A stretch of 49,626 bases of DNA from NCBI GenBank assembly GCA_045601285.1, contig JAZRZJ010000033.1, positions 1-49,626 of the forward strand, in the 5' to 3' direction. The translations under genes and the position numbers were made by a program. This DNA comes from F23-B02 sp045601285 (GTDB lineage: Bacteria; Bacillota; Clostridia; Oscillospirales; Oscillospiraceae). This document shows, one piece after another, positions 1-8,277 of the stretch (positions within the stretch are counted from its first letter, which is position 1; each line of letters begins with the position of its first letter). Under the pieces are notes generated by a model. It saw only the letters and a list, made by a program, of their open reading frames with translations. It did no database searches and was not told the DNA's origin.

Positions 1-17
1 CTTGTAAGCTTGCTCAT
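1..17 (-). CDS. 5' end of an unidentified gene, cut by the left window edge
   Basis: A start codon reading leftward (ATG at 17-15) is preceded by a GGAG ribosome site six bases upstream, a hairpin-containing leader and a perfect consensus promoter at 86-114. Only the first five codons (M-S-K-L-T) are inside the window, so no function can be given. The call rests on the promoter, ribosome site and start-codon spacing, not on protein homology. Confidence 0.5.
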
Positions 18-40
18 ATACTGCTCCGTAAAATTAATAA

Positions 41-83
41 CAGTGTTCAAAAATTGCGCAAATACCGCAAAATTTGAACACTG
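41..83. promoter_or_regulatory. Palindrome at the predicted transcription start of the left-edge gene
   Basis: CAGTGTTCAAA (41-51) is repeated inverted as TTTGAACACTG (73-83), with further pairing inside (TTGCG/CGCAA); two mismatches break the arms. It begins just downstream of the -10 box of the leftward promoter, so it covers the start site and early leader. A repressor operator or a leader RNA hairpin would both fit; no U-run follows it, so a terminator is unlikely. Confidence 0.45.
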
Positions 84-85
84 CG

Positions 86-114
86 ATTATATTACCTTAT
101 GCGAATAATGTCAA
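86..114 (-). promoter_or_regulatory. Consensus sigma-A promoter reading leftward
   Basis: On the minus strand TTGACA (114-109), a 17-base spacer and TATAAT (91-86): a perfect match to the housekeeping consensus. It drives the gene cut by the left edge. Confidence 0.8.
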
Positions 115-119
115 CAAAT

Positions 120-155
120 AAAAAATCCCCGACTCTTAAGAATCGGGGGTTTTTT
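120..155. terminator. Bidirectional terminator after the M20 peptidase gene
   Basis: CCCCGA and TCGGGG arms (127-132 and 142-148) flank a partly paired centre, with an A-run on the left and a T-run on the right, so it can end transcription from either side. It lies just past the stop of the minus-strand peptidase operon. Confidence 0.75.
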
Positions 156-157
156 GC

Positions 158-1597
158 TTATTTGTTCATGTCAATGATGTTTTTGTAGAAATCAACTGCG
201 CCGGGGAGACAGTCGGCTTCAATGTTTTCGTTGACGCCGTGCATGCCCTTGAGCTGCTCGGGACCGTAGATTACGGGAGCAAAGCGGAAGCAGTTGTCGC
301 AGATTTCCTGATAGAAGCGGCAGTCGGTGCCGCCGGTCATGACATAGGGGCTCTGGGGCAGACCGGGGAAGGTCTTTTCGATGACCTCGGTCATAAGCCT
401 CCAGCCCTCACCCGTGATGTCAACGGGAGGAGAAAAATCCTCTGCGGAAACGATCTCGGTTTCAAGTCCGAATTTTTTTGCAAGCTTTGTTATGATCGCG
501 TTGCTTTCATTCATGCCCTGATGGGGAATGTAACGTAGGTTTGCGCCCACGCTTGCCTCAGATGGCAGAACGTTGAAGGCATCGCTGCCGGACTGCATGG
601 TGAAGGCGATCGTGGTCTGGAGCATGGCCGCTGCCTGAGAGGAGACTGCGGGCATGGCAAGCTTCATAATCGGGCCGAAGAGCCATGTGTTGCCCAAAAG
701 AAGCTTCATGGGGAAGCTGCCGTATGGGGCAAGAGCCTTGAACATGGCCTTGACCTCCCTGCAGATGAGGCGCTTGAAGGGGTTGTGCTTTTCAACATGG
801 TTTTCAAAGGCCGCAAGACGTGCGATGGGGCTGTTTCTGGGAGGTGCGCTGGCGTGACCGCCGTCACTGTGGGCGGTGAAGCGAAGTCTGCCCTGACCCT
901 TTTCAAAAACACCTATCATGGCGAAATTGCCGGGTACACCGCCTATGGGCTCGTTTATGATGCCGCCGCCCTCGTCGCAGACGAGATAGGGCTTTACGCC
1001 GCGTCTTTTAAGCTCGGCGATAATCTTAGGTGCGCCGTCGCCGCCCCATTCCTCCGTGCAGGAGGAGGCGAGATAAACGTCGTTTTCGGGAACATAACCC
1101 TCGGCAAGCAGCTCTTCAACCGCCTGCATGAAGGACATGACACCGCACTTGACGTCGCCTGAGCCGCGTCCCCATACCTTGCCGTCGGCAATGTCGCCGG
1201 AGAAGTGACCGTGAAGCCATTCGCCCTCTGCGGGAACAACGTCCTGATGGCTCATGAGAATAACGGGTCTGGCGCTGCTTCTGCCCTTCCAGAAGAACAG
1301 AAGGTTGCCGTCAATTTCAGTTTTCTCAAGATTTTCATGGAGCAGGGGGAAGAGCTCCTCAAGAAGCCTGTGGAAGCCGAGAAACTTTTTGGTCTGGGGA
1401 TTGCCCTGCTCGGAAACGGTTTCATACTGAACCATTTTTGAAAGCTTTTCAGCATAAAGCTCCGTGCGCTTGGGGTCGGGAGCGGGTTTGTACTCAGCCT
1501 TTTTTGAGGGAGTCAGCAGCGTGCGGATAAGCGCCGCGGAAAGCGGAAGCACAACTGCTCCGCCGATTGCCGAAAATACTATACCTGCGGTGTTCAT
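158..1597 (-). CDS. M20-family zinc peptidase, carboxypeptidase S type
   Basis: A 479-residue dinuclear-zinc amidohydrolase/peptidase. An N-terminal hydrophobic segment (about residues 5-28) probably anchors it in the membrane. The metal-site motifs are visible: SHQDVVP near 116-122 (His and Asp ligands), GSGDVKCG near 146 (bridging Asp), the catalytic TEEWGG near 181, and GGTDCRFY toward the C terminus. The start at 1597 is preferred because it overlaps the upstream gene's stop as ATGA; a longer reading upstream is Cys/His-rich junk. It is the last gene of an operon with two membrane proteins, suggesting it hydrolyses peptides or N-acyl amino acids that they bring in. The exact substrate is not readable. 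Confidence 0.85.
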   Translation of the reverse strand: MNTAGIVFSAIGGAVVLPLSAALIRTLLTPSKKAEYKPAPDPKRTELYAEKLSKMVQYETVSEQGNPQTKKFLGFHRLLEELFPLLHENLEKTEIDGNLLFFWKGRSSARPVILMSHQDVVPAEGEWLHGHFSGDIADGKVWGRGSGDVKCGVMSFMQAVEELLAEGYVPENDVYLASSCTEEWGGDGAPKIIAELKRRGVKPYLVCDEGGGIINEPIGGVPGNFAMIGVFEKGQGRLRFTAHSDGGHASAPPRNSPIARLAAFENHVEKHNPFKRLICREVKAMFKALAPYGSFPMKLLLGNTWLFGPIMKLAMPAVSSQAAAMLQTTIAFTMQSGSDAFNVLPSEASVGANLRYIPHQGMNESNAIITKLAKKFGLETEIVSAEDFSPPVDITGEGWRLMTEVIEKTFPGLPQSPYVMTGGTDCRFYQEICDNCFRFAPVIYGPEQLKGMHGVNENIEADCLPGAVDFYKNIIDMNK

Positions 1598-2283
1598 GCG
1601 GTCTGCTCCTTGCTCTTCTTGAAAATGAAGTACGCAATGACAATGGCAATTGCGCCGCTGGGGAGAATCATGAAGCTGGTGGAGGACACAAGGCTGGGAA
1701 CAATGATGAATACAACGGACATTATGACAAGCGGCCATACGGCAATCTTCATGTTCTTGCGGTAGTACTTGTAGGCCATTGCGCCGAAGAGAGCGGGAAC
1801 AACGTTCTCAAATGCGGGCTGAAGTGCGGGGCTCTCCAGAACGGGCTGAAGAGGAATCATTGCCGCAACGCCGATTGCAAGAACAAGTATGGTTACGAGG
1901 GAGGAGGTGGCAATGGACAGAGTGGAGATGATTTCGTTCTCGTGAGTGCCTGCCTTGACACCTACGATGTCGCGGGCGTTGATGGCGCAGGGGATCTTCA
2001 TGTTGATGAGGTTGCCGGTGATAAAGGCGAGATAGCTGCCGCCGGCGCCCAGCATGGGAACGTAAATGAGGTATTCGGCGATGCAGCTTACAAGCCACAC
2101 AAGACCGATGGCGAGAAAACCCTTGCCGAAGGCGGCGAGGTTGGGCATTGCGCCCAGGTATGCGCCCATAACGAAGGGTGCGACGAGGAGAAGAATGAGG
2201 GCCACGGAGCAGATGATGCGGCCGTAGAGATGAGTGCGCTCGTCAAATTTTTCGAGCCATGCGTTTCTTTCGTTTTCGTTCAT
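1594..2283 (-). CDS. Integral membrane protein paired with DUF5058 protein
   Basis: A 229-residue protein with about six hydrophobic segments after a charged N terminus, and a short basic tail (FKKSKEQTA). I do not recognise a characterised family with confidence. It sits between a DUF5058-like membrane protein and an M20 peptidase, with a 4-base overlap to the peptidase and 14 bases to the upstream gene, so the three are almost certainly co-transcribed and translationally coupled. The most economical guess is that it and its neighbour form a two-subunit transporter supplying the peptidase, but this is inference from context. Confidence 0.75.
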   Translation of the reverse strand: MNENERNAWLEKFDERTHLYGRIICSVALILLLVAPFVMGAYLGAMPNLAAFGKGFLAIGLVWLVSCIAEYLIYVPMLGAGGSYLAFITGNLINMKIPCAINARDIVGVKAGTHENEIISTLSIATSSLVTILVLAIGVAAMIPLQPVLESPALQPAFENVVPALFGAMAYKYYRKNMKIAVWPLVIMSVVFIIVPSLVSSTSFMILPSGAIAIVIAYFIFKKSKEQTA

Positions 2284-2297
2284 TTTACCGCACCTCC

Positions 2298-3059
2298 TTA
2301 TTTAACCCAGCCGTTTATTATTACGGCTGCTGCCATGGCAATAAGCATACTGCCTGCGATGGAAAAGCTTTCAACCCATGCGGCCTTCTTCTTTTCGGTG
2401 AGCCAGATAAAGCCTGCCATTACAACTGCGGCAACGGCAACAACCGCGAGAGGCAGCCAGTCACCCGTGAAGGAGAACAGACCGTTTTCGGAGACGAAAG
2501 AGCCGATATAGCTTCCGATGTAGGCAGAAACAAGACCGATGAACATGGCGGTCATGGCAATGTCGCCGAAGCCGGCAAACTTTGAGGGCTTGCCGTTCTT
2601 GCCGGGGTTCTGAAGCTTTTTGGAATACTTCTTGGTGAGAATGATGGAGAGCACCATGCCCCACATGATACATACGGTCATGAGGAGGGCGATGGTGACA
2701 AAGGCCTCGGGAGTCATGAGGGAAGCAGAAAGCTTTTCAAGACCGACGGCCTCCGCCGCTGCCTCCGCAACGGTGGTTTCATAGTGCAGAGCGCCAATGA
2801 CGGAAAGGCGGAGCCAGGGCAGAGGAGTGCCGAGGCTGCCCGCAAGAGCAATTACGCCCAGCAGGATACCCACGCTGGGCAGCACCGCAAAGGTGGCGCT
2901 GGCGGTTATGGTACGTTTCATTTTTGTTTTGTCAATGCCGATTGCAAGACCTGCCTTGTATGCGCGGATCATAAAGAAAACGCATACAGCCGCGACGAAG
3001 AAAATAATCACGCCGACTATCAGGTATATTACCGGGCTGTTGAGTTTGTCAAGTGACAT
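2298..3059 (-). CDS. DUF5058-like integral membrane protein
   Basis: A 253-residue protein with about six membrane segments, a long polar stretch near residues 165-185 and a conserved-looking core (ATFAVLPSVGILLGVIALAG near 53). It resembles DUF5058 proteins, which are commonly encoded next to a second membrane protein and an M20 peptidase; function is unknown. It opens the operon: a promoter lies at 3105-3133 and a GAAAGGA ribosome site eight bases before the ATG. A permease role is plausible from context only. Confidence 0.7.
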   Translation of the reverse strand: MSLDKLNSPVIYLIVGVIIFFVAAVCVFFMIRAYKAGLAIGIDKTKMKRTITASATFAVLPSVGILLGVIALAGSLGTPLPWLRLSVIGALHYETTVAEAAAEAVGLEKLSASLMTPEAFVTIALLMTVCIMWGMVLSIILTKKYSKKLQNPGKNGKPSKFAGFGDIAMTAMFIGLVSAYIGSYIGSFVSENGLFSFTGDWLPLAVVAVAAVVMAGFIWLTEKKKAAWVESFSIAGSMLIAMAAAVIINGWVK

Positions 3060-3104
3060 GGCTTTTATCCTTTCAAAAATAGTTTTAGGATTTGAACGAT
3101 TTTC

Positions 3105-3133
3105 ATTGTATACGAAAAAAGTGAAATTGGCAA
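3105..3133 (-). promoter_or_regulatory. Promoter of the DUF5058-M20 operon
   Basis: Minus strand TTGCCA (3133-3128), 17-base spacer, TACAAT (3110-3105), followed by a roughly 40-base leader to the ATG at 3059. Confidence 0.7.
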
Positions 3134-3176
3134 TAAATTATCAAATAAAATGTAAAAAATCGCATAACTCAAATTG

Positions 3177-3205
3177 TTGAATGCTCCTGCCCTCTGTGCT
3201 ACAAT
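3177..3205 (+). promoter_or_regulatory. Promoter of the MoaE-like gene
   Basis: TTGAAT (3177-3182), 17-base spacer, TACAAT (3200-3205); the GTG start follows 21 bases later with an AAGGA ribosome site. Confidence 0.65.
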
Positions 3206-3226
3206 GAGGACAGCAATAAGGAAAGA

Positions 3227-3625
3227 GTGATTGTTGTGAAGGATTTACCCTCGGTCGATATGTGGCTGAAAGAGGCCAAGGCATCTGCTGCCGCTGCAGA
3301 CTGCGGAATGTTTCTTGTGCATAACGGGGTTGTGCGCGAAACGGCAAAGGCTTTGGTGCGCGAAAATGCAGAAAACACAAGGCCCGTAAAAAGTATGCTT
3401 TTCTCCTATGATGCTGAAAAGGCTGCCGCCGCCGTTAAGGAAACGGAGGCCATGGAGGGCATAAAATGTGTGCGCGTGTGGCTCAATGAAGGAAAACTGA
3501 AGGTAGGCGACGACATCATGTACGTCCTCATCGGCGGCGATATCCGCCCGAGAGTTGTGGACGCCCTGCAATTCCTTGTGGGAAAGCTCAAAAACGAATG
3601 CGTTTCCGAAACTGAAATATACTGA
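3227..3625 (+). CDS. MoaE-like protein (molybdopterin synthase large subunit family), atypical
   Basis: A 132-residue protein starting at GTG. MoaE transfers sulfur to cyclic pyranopterin monophosphate together with MoaD. Resemblance is in the order of motifs: an N-terminal strand ending NGVVRETAK, a central helix, WLNEGKLKVGDDIMYVLI (the family's I-G-L-x-V-G-D region) and the C-terminal LKNEC helix. In canonical MoaE that C-terminal helix carries two active-site lysines about seven residues apart; here one (LKN) is present, and the position of the second falls in the ETEIY tail. The usual His-Arg pair is replaced by IRPR. No other molybdopterin gene lies nearby. The family call is moderate, the catalytic function doubtful. 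Confidence 0.6.
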   Translation: MIVVKDLPSVDMWLKEAKASAAAADCGMFLVHNGVVRETAKALVRENAENTRPVKSMLFSYDAEKAAAAVKETEAMEGIKCVRVWLNEGKLKVGDDIMYVLIGGDIRPRVVDALQFLVGKLKNECVSETEIY

Positions 3626-3656
3626 AAAATCCACCCGTCAGGGTGGATTTTTCAGT
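3621..3656. terminator. Convergent terminator, 16-bp perfect stem
   Basis: ACTGAAAAATCCACCC (3621-3636), loop GTCA, perfect inverted copy to 3656. The stem contains the MoaE-like stop codon and touches the stop of the opposing hydrolase, so one hairpin serves both. Confidence 0.9.
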
Positions 3657-4558
3657 TAGTATGATATGTATTTTTCTATGAAAGCATCAAGCTTTTTTTC
3701 GTATGCTTCTCTGTTATAGTGGACGGTTTCAATGTGCTTTATACCGGGAGTGAAGAGAAAATCCTTGTCAGTCGGGCAGGCTTCAAAGGCTCTCGGCGCC
3801 ATGGAAAAGGGTACCATTTTGTCCTGCTCGCCGTGGACAAAAAGGAAAGGCTTATTTGTGTTTCCGAGGTTTTCGAAAACAGCCGAGCTGTTTAAATCGC
3901 AGCCCGAAAACAGCTTGTGCAGACCTGCCATGAGCGCGTAGAGCGGGCCCGTCTGGGATTTGAGAATTTCCCGCGGGTCAATGAAGCCGCTGTCCTCCAC
4001 AACGAATTTTACGCAGTCTGGCAGACGGTCGCTCATTTTCATAACCGTTCCGCCGCCGAGAGAAAAACCGTGAAGAATTATCTCAATATCGCTGCCGAGC
4101 TTTTCCTGCAGAAAGTCCAGCCATTTGAGGCAGTCCTCGCTTTCAAAAACGTCATAGCCGAAACAGCTGCCGCCGCTTTCGCCGCAGCAGGTGTTGTCTG
4201 GGGCGAAAATATCAAAGCCGCGGCTGTGATAAATCTCTCTGAACATGCCCGCGGTTTCCGCGTGCTCGGAGCGGTAGCCGTGAACGATGAAGGCAAGCTT
4301 TCCGCTTTTTCCTTCTCCGCAGGGGTAGTAGAAGCCGCAGAGCTTTTCACCGCGGTCAGAGCGGAGCTCCCAGCGCTCGCAGGAAGAAAGGCGGAGCTCC
4401 TCCGCTGCTTTGTCGCGGCGGATATAGTAATCCTCCTCGTGACCCTTTTTGTCGAGGAGCGCACACATAAGCCTTGAAGGTCTGCGGCGGAAAATATACC
4501 GGTAGATGTCCCAGATAATATACAGGACAATGAGAAAAACAATGATTAAAGCAATCAT
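3656..4558 (-). CDS. Alpha/beta hydrolase, membrane-anchored, serine nucleophile
   Basis: A 300-residue hydrolase with one N-terminal membrane segment (residues 1-18) followed by a basic stretch (FRRRPSR), so the catalytic domain probably faces outside or is tethered. The alpha/beta-hydrolase triad is visible: nucleophile elbow GFSLGG near 166-171, the acid in HGEQDKMVPF, and the His in GIKHIE near the C terminus; VHGYRSE near 93 supplies the oxyanion region. It resembles the YqkD/Bem46-type clan. It follows the permease gene by one base, so they form an operon. Substrate unknown. Confidence 0.82.
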   Translation of the reverse strand: MIALIIVFLIVLYIIWDIYRYIFRRRPSRLMCALLDKKGHEEDYYIRRDKAAEELRLSSCERWELRSDRGEKLCGFYYPCGEGKSGKLAFIVHGYRSEHAETAGMFREIYHSRGFDIFAPDNTCCGESGGSCFGYDVFESEDCLKWLDFLQEKLGSDIEIILHGFSLGGGTVMKMSDRLPDCVKFVVEDSGFIDPREILKSQTGPLYALMAGLHKLFSGCDLNSSAVFENLGNTNKPFLFVHGEQDKMVPFSMAPRAFEACPTDKDFLFTPGIKHIETVHYNREAYEKKLDAFIEKYISY

Positions 4559-4559
4559 A

Positions 4560-5714
4560 TCAGCTCACCGAAAGCAGAGCGCCTACGGAGGACAGCAGGG
4601 AGAAGCCCACAACGAGAATCTGGAGTGGCAGAGTGCCGAGGGCTCTGCAGATAGGTGATGCGCCCGTGCGCTTGCGGGAGAGGTTGTAGGCGATGATGAT
4701 GCCGATACCGGTTACCACCTGAATGACGCTTGCAAAGCGGGTGAAGCCCACAAAGCTTGAAAGACCGAAGAAGGCAAGGGCAAGGCAGGGGACAGAGGCC
4801 GCAAGCCAGCTGAGATTTTTGCTCCAGCTTGTCTGCTCATGAACGATGTCACGGAGGTTGAGGGTGTTTGCCCAGAAGGAAGTTGCCAGCGCCAGCAGGG
4901 TGAAGATGTAGCCCACAATGCTTACCCAGCCGCCGATATGACGGGAAAGGTCCACGAGAGCACCGTCCTCGGTCACGTTTTTGCCCGCACCCAGCAGAGT
5001 CATAAGCGTAATGATGAAAATGAGGCAGGCGTTGATTGCAAGACCTGCGGCAATGGCGGCACGGATACGCTTTGCGTCGCCCTTAAGCCCCTTTACCACC
5101 TGAGGAGTGCTCATGACGGCGGAGAGGGAAAAGCTTATCATGCCGAAAAGGGCAAGGGCGTTGTTGAAGCCGCGCCAGCCCGATGGAAGCGCCGCGGTGT
5201 CTTTGAGCAGAGTTGCAGCAAAGAGGATTCCCACAACGCCTATCATGGAGGTGACGGCGATTTTTTCGCATATACCCACAAGCTTCATGCCCACGAAAAC
5301 AACGCCTGCGCCGATGATGTAGAAAATGAGCATACCCGCAATGTCGGGCAGACCGAACCAGCTGCGGAAAACGGCGGCGGCACCGGTCAGAAAGGCGCTG
5401 ACGTTGACGATGACGGAAACGCCAAGAAGAATGAAGGCGATCCAGGTGAAAATCTTTTTGAATTTACCCGCGAAAAGCTCCGCATCAAAGCAGGCGATAA
5501 ACTGCGCACCGTTGTTGTTGTACGAAAGCTCGGCGATGATGTAATGGAGCACGAGCGCTACGGCATAGCCGAGGAGAAGAATGAGAATCATCTCGCGGAA
5601 GCTGTTGTGGGCGGCAAGGAAGGGAACGGAAAGAATGCCCGCACCTACGCCGTGCCCCACGATGATGCTGGCGGCTTCAAAAAACGTAAGCTCGGATTCG
5701 CCTTTTATGTTCAT
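4560..5714 (-). CDS. Amino-acid permease, aromatic amino acid (HAAAP)-type
   Basis: A 384-residue secondary transporter with about eleven hydrophobic segments. The N-terminal glycine-rich first helix (ASIIVGHGVGAGILSVPFLA) is typical of the amino-acid/polyamine/organocation superfamily, and overall it resembles Trp/Tyr-type permeases. An ATG at 5744 is also in frame, but the predicted -10 box (5751-5746) places transcription start beyond it, while the ATG at 5714 has a GAAAGGA ribosome site nine bases upstream, so 5714 is chosen. Co-transcribed with the hydrolase gene downstream. Substrate assignment is by family resemblance only. Confidence 0.78.
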   Translation of the reverse strand: MNIKGESELTFFEAASIIVGHGVGAGILSVPFLAAHNSFREMILILLLGYAVALVLHYIIAELSYNNNGAQFIACFDAELFAGKFKKIFTWIAFILLGVSVIVNVSAFLTGAAAVFRSWFGLPDIAGMLIFYIIGAGVVFVGMKLVGICEKIAVTSMIGVVGILFAATLLKDTAALPSGWRGFNNALALFGMISFSLSAVMSTPQVVKGLKGDAKRIRAAIAAGLAINACLIFIITLMTLLGAGKNVTEDGALVDLSRHIGGWVSIVGYIFTLLALATSFWANTLNLRDIVHEQTSWSKNLSWLAASVPCLALAFFGLSSFVGFTRFASVIQVVTGIGIIIAYNLSRKRTGASPICRALGTLPLQILVVGFSLLSSVGALLSVS

Positions 5715-5745
5715 AGCAGTAAATCCTTTCAGATTATTTGACATG

Positions 5746-5798
5746 ATTTTACCACGCCTTTGCAGTGTTTTGCAATATAGAGGAAAGTGTGGTATAAT
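5746..5798. promoter_or_regulatory. Divergent promoter pair sharing one palindromic -35 hexamer
   Basis: TTGCAA at 5770-5775 is its own reverse complement. Rightward it pairs with TATAAT at 5793-5798 (17-base spacer) for tex; leftward with TAAAAT on the minus strand at 5751-5746 (18-base spacer) for the permease operon. Polymerase could not occupy both at once, so the two operons may compete. Confidence 0.6.
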
Positions 5799-5829
5799 TT
5801 TTATGCAACAAAAATTCAGGAGATAAGCT

Positions 5830-7956
5830 ATGAACTACGCAAAAACAATAGCCGAGGCGTTTTCGGTCAAAGAAGAATATGTTTCCAACATAATCGCGCT
5901 TCTTGACGAGGGCAACACAATTCCCTTCATTGCCCGATACCGTAAGGAAATGCACGGCACTATGGACGACCAGAAAATCCGCGAAATTTCCGAAAAGCTG
6001 AATTACCTGCGCAATCTTGACGCAAGGCGTGAGGAGGTGCGCGGGCTCATAGCCCAGCAGGAAAATCTCACGGAGGAGATTTCCGCCGCACTTGACAGGG
6101 CGGCGACCCTTGCGGAGATCGAGGATATTTACCGCCCCTTCCGCCCCAAACGCAAAACAAGGGCCTCTGTGGCAAAGGCAAAGGGTCTGGGACCCCTTGC
6201 GGACGAAATTCTGCTGAAGCAGAAATCAAACCTCGTTCCCATTGAGATGGCGGAAAGGTTTGTTGATGAGGAAAAGTGTGTTGCATCTGCGGATGAGGCG
6301 CTTCAGGGCGCCATGGACATCATTGCCGAAACTGTTTCGGATAACGCCGAGGTGCGCCGCAGAGTACGAAACATCGTGTTCCGCAACGCCGTGCTTACCT
6401 CAAGGGCGGCAAAGGACGAATCCAGCGTTTACGATATGTACTATGAGTTCTCCCAGCCCGTGTGCAAAATCGCGGGCCACCGGGTGCTTGCGGTAAACCG
6501 CGGTGAAAAGGAGGGCTTTCTCAAGGTCAGCGTGGATATTGACAGCGCGCTGCCCCTCAACGCAATCAACAACATCTATGTGCAGGGGAATACACCCTGC
6601 GGCGAGGCTGTAAAGGCCGCCTGCGAGGACAGCTACAGCCGCCTTATTTTCCCCTCCATTGAGCGCGAGATAAGAAGCGACATCACCGATACCGCCTGCG
6701 AAGCGGCAATAAAGCTTTTCGGCGTAAACCTCCGGCAGCTTCTGCTTCAGCCGCCCGTGAAGGGCAAGGTGGCAATCGGTCTTGACCCGGGCTACCGCAC
6801 GGGCTGCAAGCTTGCGGTTGTGGACGCAACGGGCAAGGTGCTTGACACCTCCGTCATTTATCCCACTCACAGCGAAGCTCAGGCAGCAAAGTCAAAGCAG
6901 GTGCTCAAAAGCATGATAAACCGCTACGGCGTGGAGATAATCGCCATCGGCAACGGCACAGCCTCAAAGGAAACGGAGATGTTCACCGCCGAAACGCTTA
7001 AGGAAATGCACAGCGGCGCTGCCTACATGGTGGTAAGCGAAGCGGGCGCATCGGTCTACTCCGCCTCCAAGCTTGCGGCGCAGGAAATGCCCGACTTTGA
7101 CCTTACGCTGAGAAGTGCGGTTTCCATTGCGAGAAGACTTCAGGATCCCCTTGCGGAGCTTGTGAAGATCGAGCCCAAGGCCATCGGCGTGGGACAGTAT
7201 CAGCACGATATGCCCCAGAAGCAGCTTGAGGCGGCCCTTGACGGCGTTGTGGAGGAGTGCGTAAACTCCGTGGGTGCCGACCTTAATACCGCGTCACCCT
7301 CTTTGCTGTCTCACATCTCGGGACTTTCCTCTGCGGTGTGTAAAAACATCGTTGCCTACCGCGAGGAAAACGGAAGCTTTTCTTCCCGCGCTGAGCTTAA
7401 AAAGGTTCCCAAGCTTGGACCCAAGGCCTTTGAGCAGTGCGCGGGCTTCCTCCGCGTTCCCGGAAGCCGCAATCCCCTTGACAATACGGGAGTTCACCCC
7501 GAATCCTATGCCGCCGCAAACGAGATACTCAGGCGCTGCGGAACTTCCCCCAAGGAGCTGGGCAAAGCCTCCGTTTCCGTGGACGATCCCGAGGCACTTG
7601 CAAATGAGCTGGGCATAGGCGTTCCCACGCTGCTTGACATCGTGAAGGAGCTCTCAAAGCCCGGACGCGATATGCGCGATGAGCTGCCGCCTCCTATGCT
7701 CCGCACTGACGTACTGGACATGAAGGACTTGAAGGAGGGTATGGTGCTCAAGGGCACTGTGCGCAACGTCATTGACTTCGGTGCATTTGTGGACATCGGA
7801 GTGCATCAGGACGGTCTTGTGCATATCTCCCAGATTTGCGATAAGTATATTAAGCATCCCTCCGAGGTGCTTTCCGTGGGCGATGTTGTAAACGTGAAAA
7901 TCCTCGGTGTTGACCTTAACAAAAAGCGCATAAGCCTTACCATGAAAGGAATGTGA
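5830..7956 (+). CDS. tex: Tex/YhgF family RNA-binding transcription accessory protein
   Basis: A 708-residue cytoplasmic nucleic-acid-binding protein. The order of domains matches Tex: N-terminal helical region with IPFIARYRKEMHGTMD (about residues 31-46), central helices, a YqgF/RNase H-like fold containing GLDPGYRTGCKLAVVD near 317-332, helix-hairpin-helix repeats near 490-560 (HISGLSSAVCKNIVAYREENG; KVPKLGPKAFEQCAGFLRVP) and a C-terminal S1 domain (GMVLKGTVRNVIDFGAFVDI near 637) that binds RNA. Length is close to the family norm. AGGAG ribosome site eight bases upstream. Tex is thought to affect transcription and RNA handling; its precise role is still unsettled. Confidence 0.95.
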   Translation: MNYAKTIAEAFSVKEEYVSNIIALLDEGNTIPFIARYRKEMHGTMDDQKIREISEKLNYLRNLDARREEVRGLIAQQENLTEEISAALDRAATLAEIEDIYRPFRPKRKTRASVAKAKGLGPLADEILLKQKSNLVPIEMAERFVDEEKCVASADEALQGAMDIIAETVSDNAEVRRRVRNIVFRNAVLTSRAAKDESSVYDMYYEFSQPVCKIAGHRVLAVNRGEKEGFLKVSVDIDSALPLNAINNIYVQGNTPCGEAVKAACEDSYSRLIFPSIEREIRSDITDTACEAAIKLFGVNLRQLLLQPPVKGKVAIGLDPGYRTGCKLAVVDATGKVLDTSVIYPTHSEAQAAKSKQVLKSMINRYGVEIIAIGNGTASKETEMFTAETLKEMHSGAAYMVVSEAGASVYSASKLAAQEMPDFDLTLRSAVSIARRLQDPLAELVKIEPKAIGVGQYQHDMPQKQLEAALDGVVEECVNSVGADLNTASPSLLSHISGLSSAVCKNIVAYREENGSFSSRAELKKVPKLGPKAFEQCAGFLRVPGSRNPLDNTGVHPESYAAANEILRRCGTSPKELGKASVSVDDPEALANELGIGVPTLLDIVKELSKPGRDMRDELPPPMLRTDVLDMKDLKEGMVLKGTVRNVIDFGAFVDIGVHQDGLVHISQICDKYIKHPSEVLSVGDVVNVKILGVDLNKKRISLTMKGM

Positions 7957-7958
7957 CT

Positions 7959-8276
7959 ATGGATATCATCGGAATGCTGACAGAGCTTAAAAACGAGGAG
8001 GACCCGCAGGTCTTCTACAATATGCTGGGAACGGCTGATCTGCTTGTAGGCAACTACGGCGACTTTCTGAAAAGCCGCCCCGTTGACGTTGATGAGGAGC
8101 TGGAGCGCCTTCCCAATGCGGGCTTTAAGCTTGCCTGCGCGTTTATGAGCATGCTTCTGCGGGAGGAGTATTTCTCCGGCGGAATGTTCGCAGAGCGCAG
8201 ACAGCGCGGTCAGGTCAATGCGGTGCTGGACAGAATGATCGCTGCCTACACCGAGAAAAACGGCAAGGAAAAGTAA
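7959..8276 (+). CDS. Small conserved-looking protein of unknown function
   Basis: A 105-residue soluble protein, mostly helical, acidic in the first half and ending in a basic KNGKEK tail. The ATG at 7959 is chosen over a GTG six bases earlier because GAAAGGA lies eight bases before it. The segment MLLREEYFSGGMFAERRQRGQVNAVLDRM recalls DUF6508-like proteins weakly; I would not rely on that. It lies 2 bases after tex and 1 base before the response regulator, so it is transcribed between them. No function can be stated. Confidence 0.7.
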   Translation: MDIIGMLTELKNEEDPQVFYNMLGTADLLVGNYGDFLKSRPVDVDEELERLPNAGFKLACAFMSMLLREEYFSGGMFAERRQRGQVNAVLDRMIAAYTEKNGKEK

Positions 8277-8277
8277 T

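Noticed and set aside
1567..2511. A 314-codon plus-strand frame across the membrane-protein operon
   Set aside because: Low-complexity Asn/Gly/Glu translation, no ribosome site, antisense to clear genes.
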